DNA of 6,110 bases from Rosettibacter sp964572725 (lineage in GTDB: Bacteria; Bacteroidota; Ignavibacteria; Ignavibacteriales; Melioribacteraceae), in the NCBI GenBank assembly GCA_964572725.1, contig CAZNFW010000082.1, positions 1-6,110 of the forward strand, given 5' to 3'. Position 1 is the first letter of the stretch; every line of letters begins with the position of its first letter. Under the pieces are notes generated by a model. The model ran no database searches. It was not told the DNA's origin and saw only the letters and a list, made by a program, of their open reading frames with translations. Shown here in pieces: positions 5,632-6,110 of the stretch. The position numbers were made by a program, and so were the translations under genes.

Positions 5632-6110
5632 TTACTTATTTTACTTTTTAAATTTAAAAATTTCAAAGTCAAATCTTCTAAAAAAGAATTAGAGAATAAA
5701 ACATTCACTAAATAATCTTTAAATGTTAACCTCCTAAAAGAATTTTTGAAATCTGGCTTAATTTTTTCAATAAGTTCTAAATTTTTGATATTAATTTCAA
5801 AATAAGGCTTATAAATTAAATCTATAATCTCTTTGTTTAAATAATAGTTCCCTGTAGTAAAAGTATTTTTTTTATTGGTTTTAACTAAATGAAATGAGTG
5901 AAAATGATAAAAAATTAAAGGGTTTTTATCTACCATTAAAACATCTCCTTGTTTTTCTAAAAGAAAATCTTTTATATTCCATGGAGCTACATTAGCGCCG
6001 ATATTTTGAATAATATAAACTCCCTTAAATCTTTCCTGCCAATCATCTAAATATTTTTGATCTCCAAATTTTCCATCCTCATATCGATCATAACACCATT
6101 CAATAACTCT
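5628..6110 (-). CDS. Putative GT-A-type glycosyltransferase, C-terminal fragment (start outside window)
   Basis: The frame ending at 5628 stays open to the window edge, giving 160 residues, so the Met at 5936 is internal and not the start. Upstream of that Met the translation contains EWCYDRYEDGKFGDQKYLDD (4-23), then GANVAPWN (38-45), and PLIFYHFHSFH (64-74) after it. These three blocks recur together in bacterial proteins annotated as glycosyltransferases of the nucleotide-diphospho-sugar transferase superfamily. There they form the acceptor-side and C-terminal part after an N-terminal GT-A core; I recall this family from general knowledge and it is not well characterised. The last 60 or so residues are Lys/Asn/Leu-rich with no recognised motif. 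The stop overlaps the next gene start by four bases (ATGA). A role in assembling the same surface glycan is inferred from context. Donor and acceptor are unknown. Confidence 0.8.
   Translation of the reverse strand, partial: RVIEWCYDRYEDGKFGDQKYLDDWQERFKGVYIIQNIGANVAPWNIKDFLLEKQGDVLMVDKNPLIFYHFHSFHLVKTNKKNTFTTGNYYLNKEIIDLIYKPYFEINIKNLELIEKIKPDFKNSFRRLTFKDYLVNVLFSNSFLEDLTLKFLNLKSKISK

Noticed and set aside
5628..5936. Separate 102-residue hypothetical protein starting at the ATG at 5936
   Set aside because: The frame stays open upstream to the window edge and encodes conserved family blocks there, so this Met is internal.
1..6110. CRISPR array, tRNA, insertion sequence or defence system
   Set aside because: No regularly spaced repeats, cloverleaf-like sequences, terminal inverted repeats, transposase or nuclease motifs were seen. 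The whole window is accounted for by the eight glycan-related genes.

Overview
This 6.1 kb window is one tightly packed, single-direction gene cluster. All eight protein genes lie on the minus strand, so transcription runs from base 6110 towards base 1. Neighbouring genes overlap or sit at most 19 bases apart. No intergenic space is large enough for a promoter or terminator, and I see no RNA gene, mobile element or CRISPR array. The DNA is very AT-rich: hand-counted 60-base lines run from about 15% to 37% G+C. Shine-Dalgarno motifs are nearly absent. This suggests a low-GC bacterium; a Patescibacteria/CPR-type genome would fit, but the window cannot settle the lineage.

Layout in order of transcription: (1) 6110-5628, the C-terminal 160 residues of a putative GT-A-type glycosyltransferase whose start lies outside the window; (2) 5631-4501, a GT-B glycosyltransferase with a CgeB-like donor-binding domain; (3) 4481-3849, a MetW-like methyltransferase; (4) 3861-3097, a class I methyltransferase with a hydrophobic C-terminal tail; (5) 3082-2126, dTDP-glucose 4,6-dehydratase RmlB; (6) 2145-1708, an FdtA/QdtA-family cupin 3,4-ketoisomerase; (7) 1754-657, an FdtB/QdtB-type PLP aminotransferase; (8) 660-1, the N-terminal 220 residues of a WfgS-like family 2 glycosyltransferase, cut by the window edge.

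The genes fit a surface-polysaccharide locus (O-antigen, capsule or S-layer glycan). RmlB, the ketoisomerase and the aminotransferase form consecutive steps from dTDP-glucose to dTDP-3-amino-3,6-dideoxyhexose, the precursor of Fuc3NAc or Qui3NAc. The glycosyltransferases would build the repeat unit, and the two methyltransferases may methylate sugars or cap chains. RmlA and the N-acetyltransferase (FdtC/QdtC) are not in the window.

The most notable oddity is in the ketoisomerase. Its normally invariant His-x-His active-site pair reads His-Ala-Leu, so one of two strictly conserved histidines is missing. Other points are a 47-base fdtA/fdtB overlap, a composition step between the AT-richest glycosyltransferase end and the less AT-rich sugar-nucleotide genes, and a MetW-like protein in a glycan setting. 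I found no clear sign of an entirely new system; this is mainly a recognisable glycan cluster with some unusual details.
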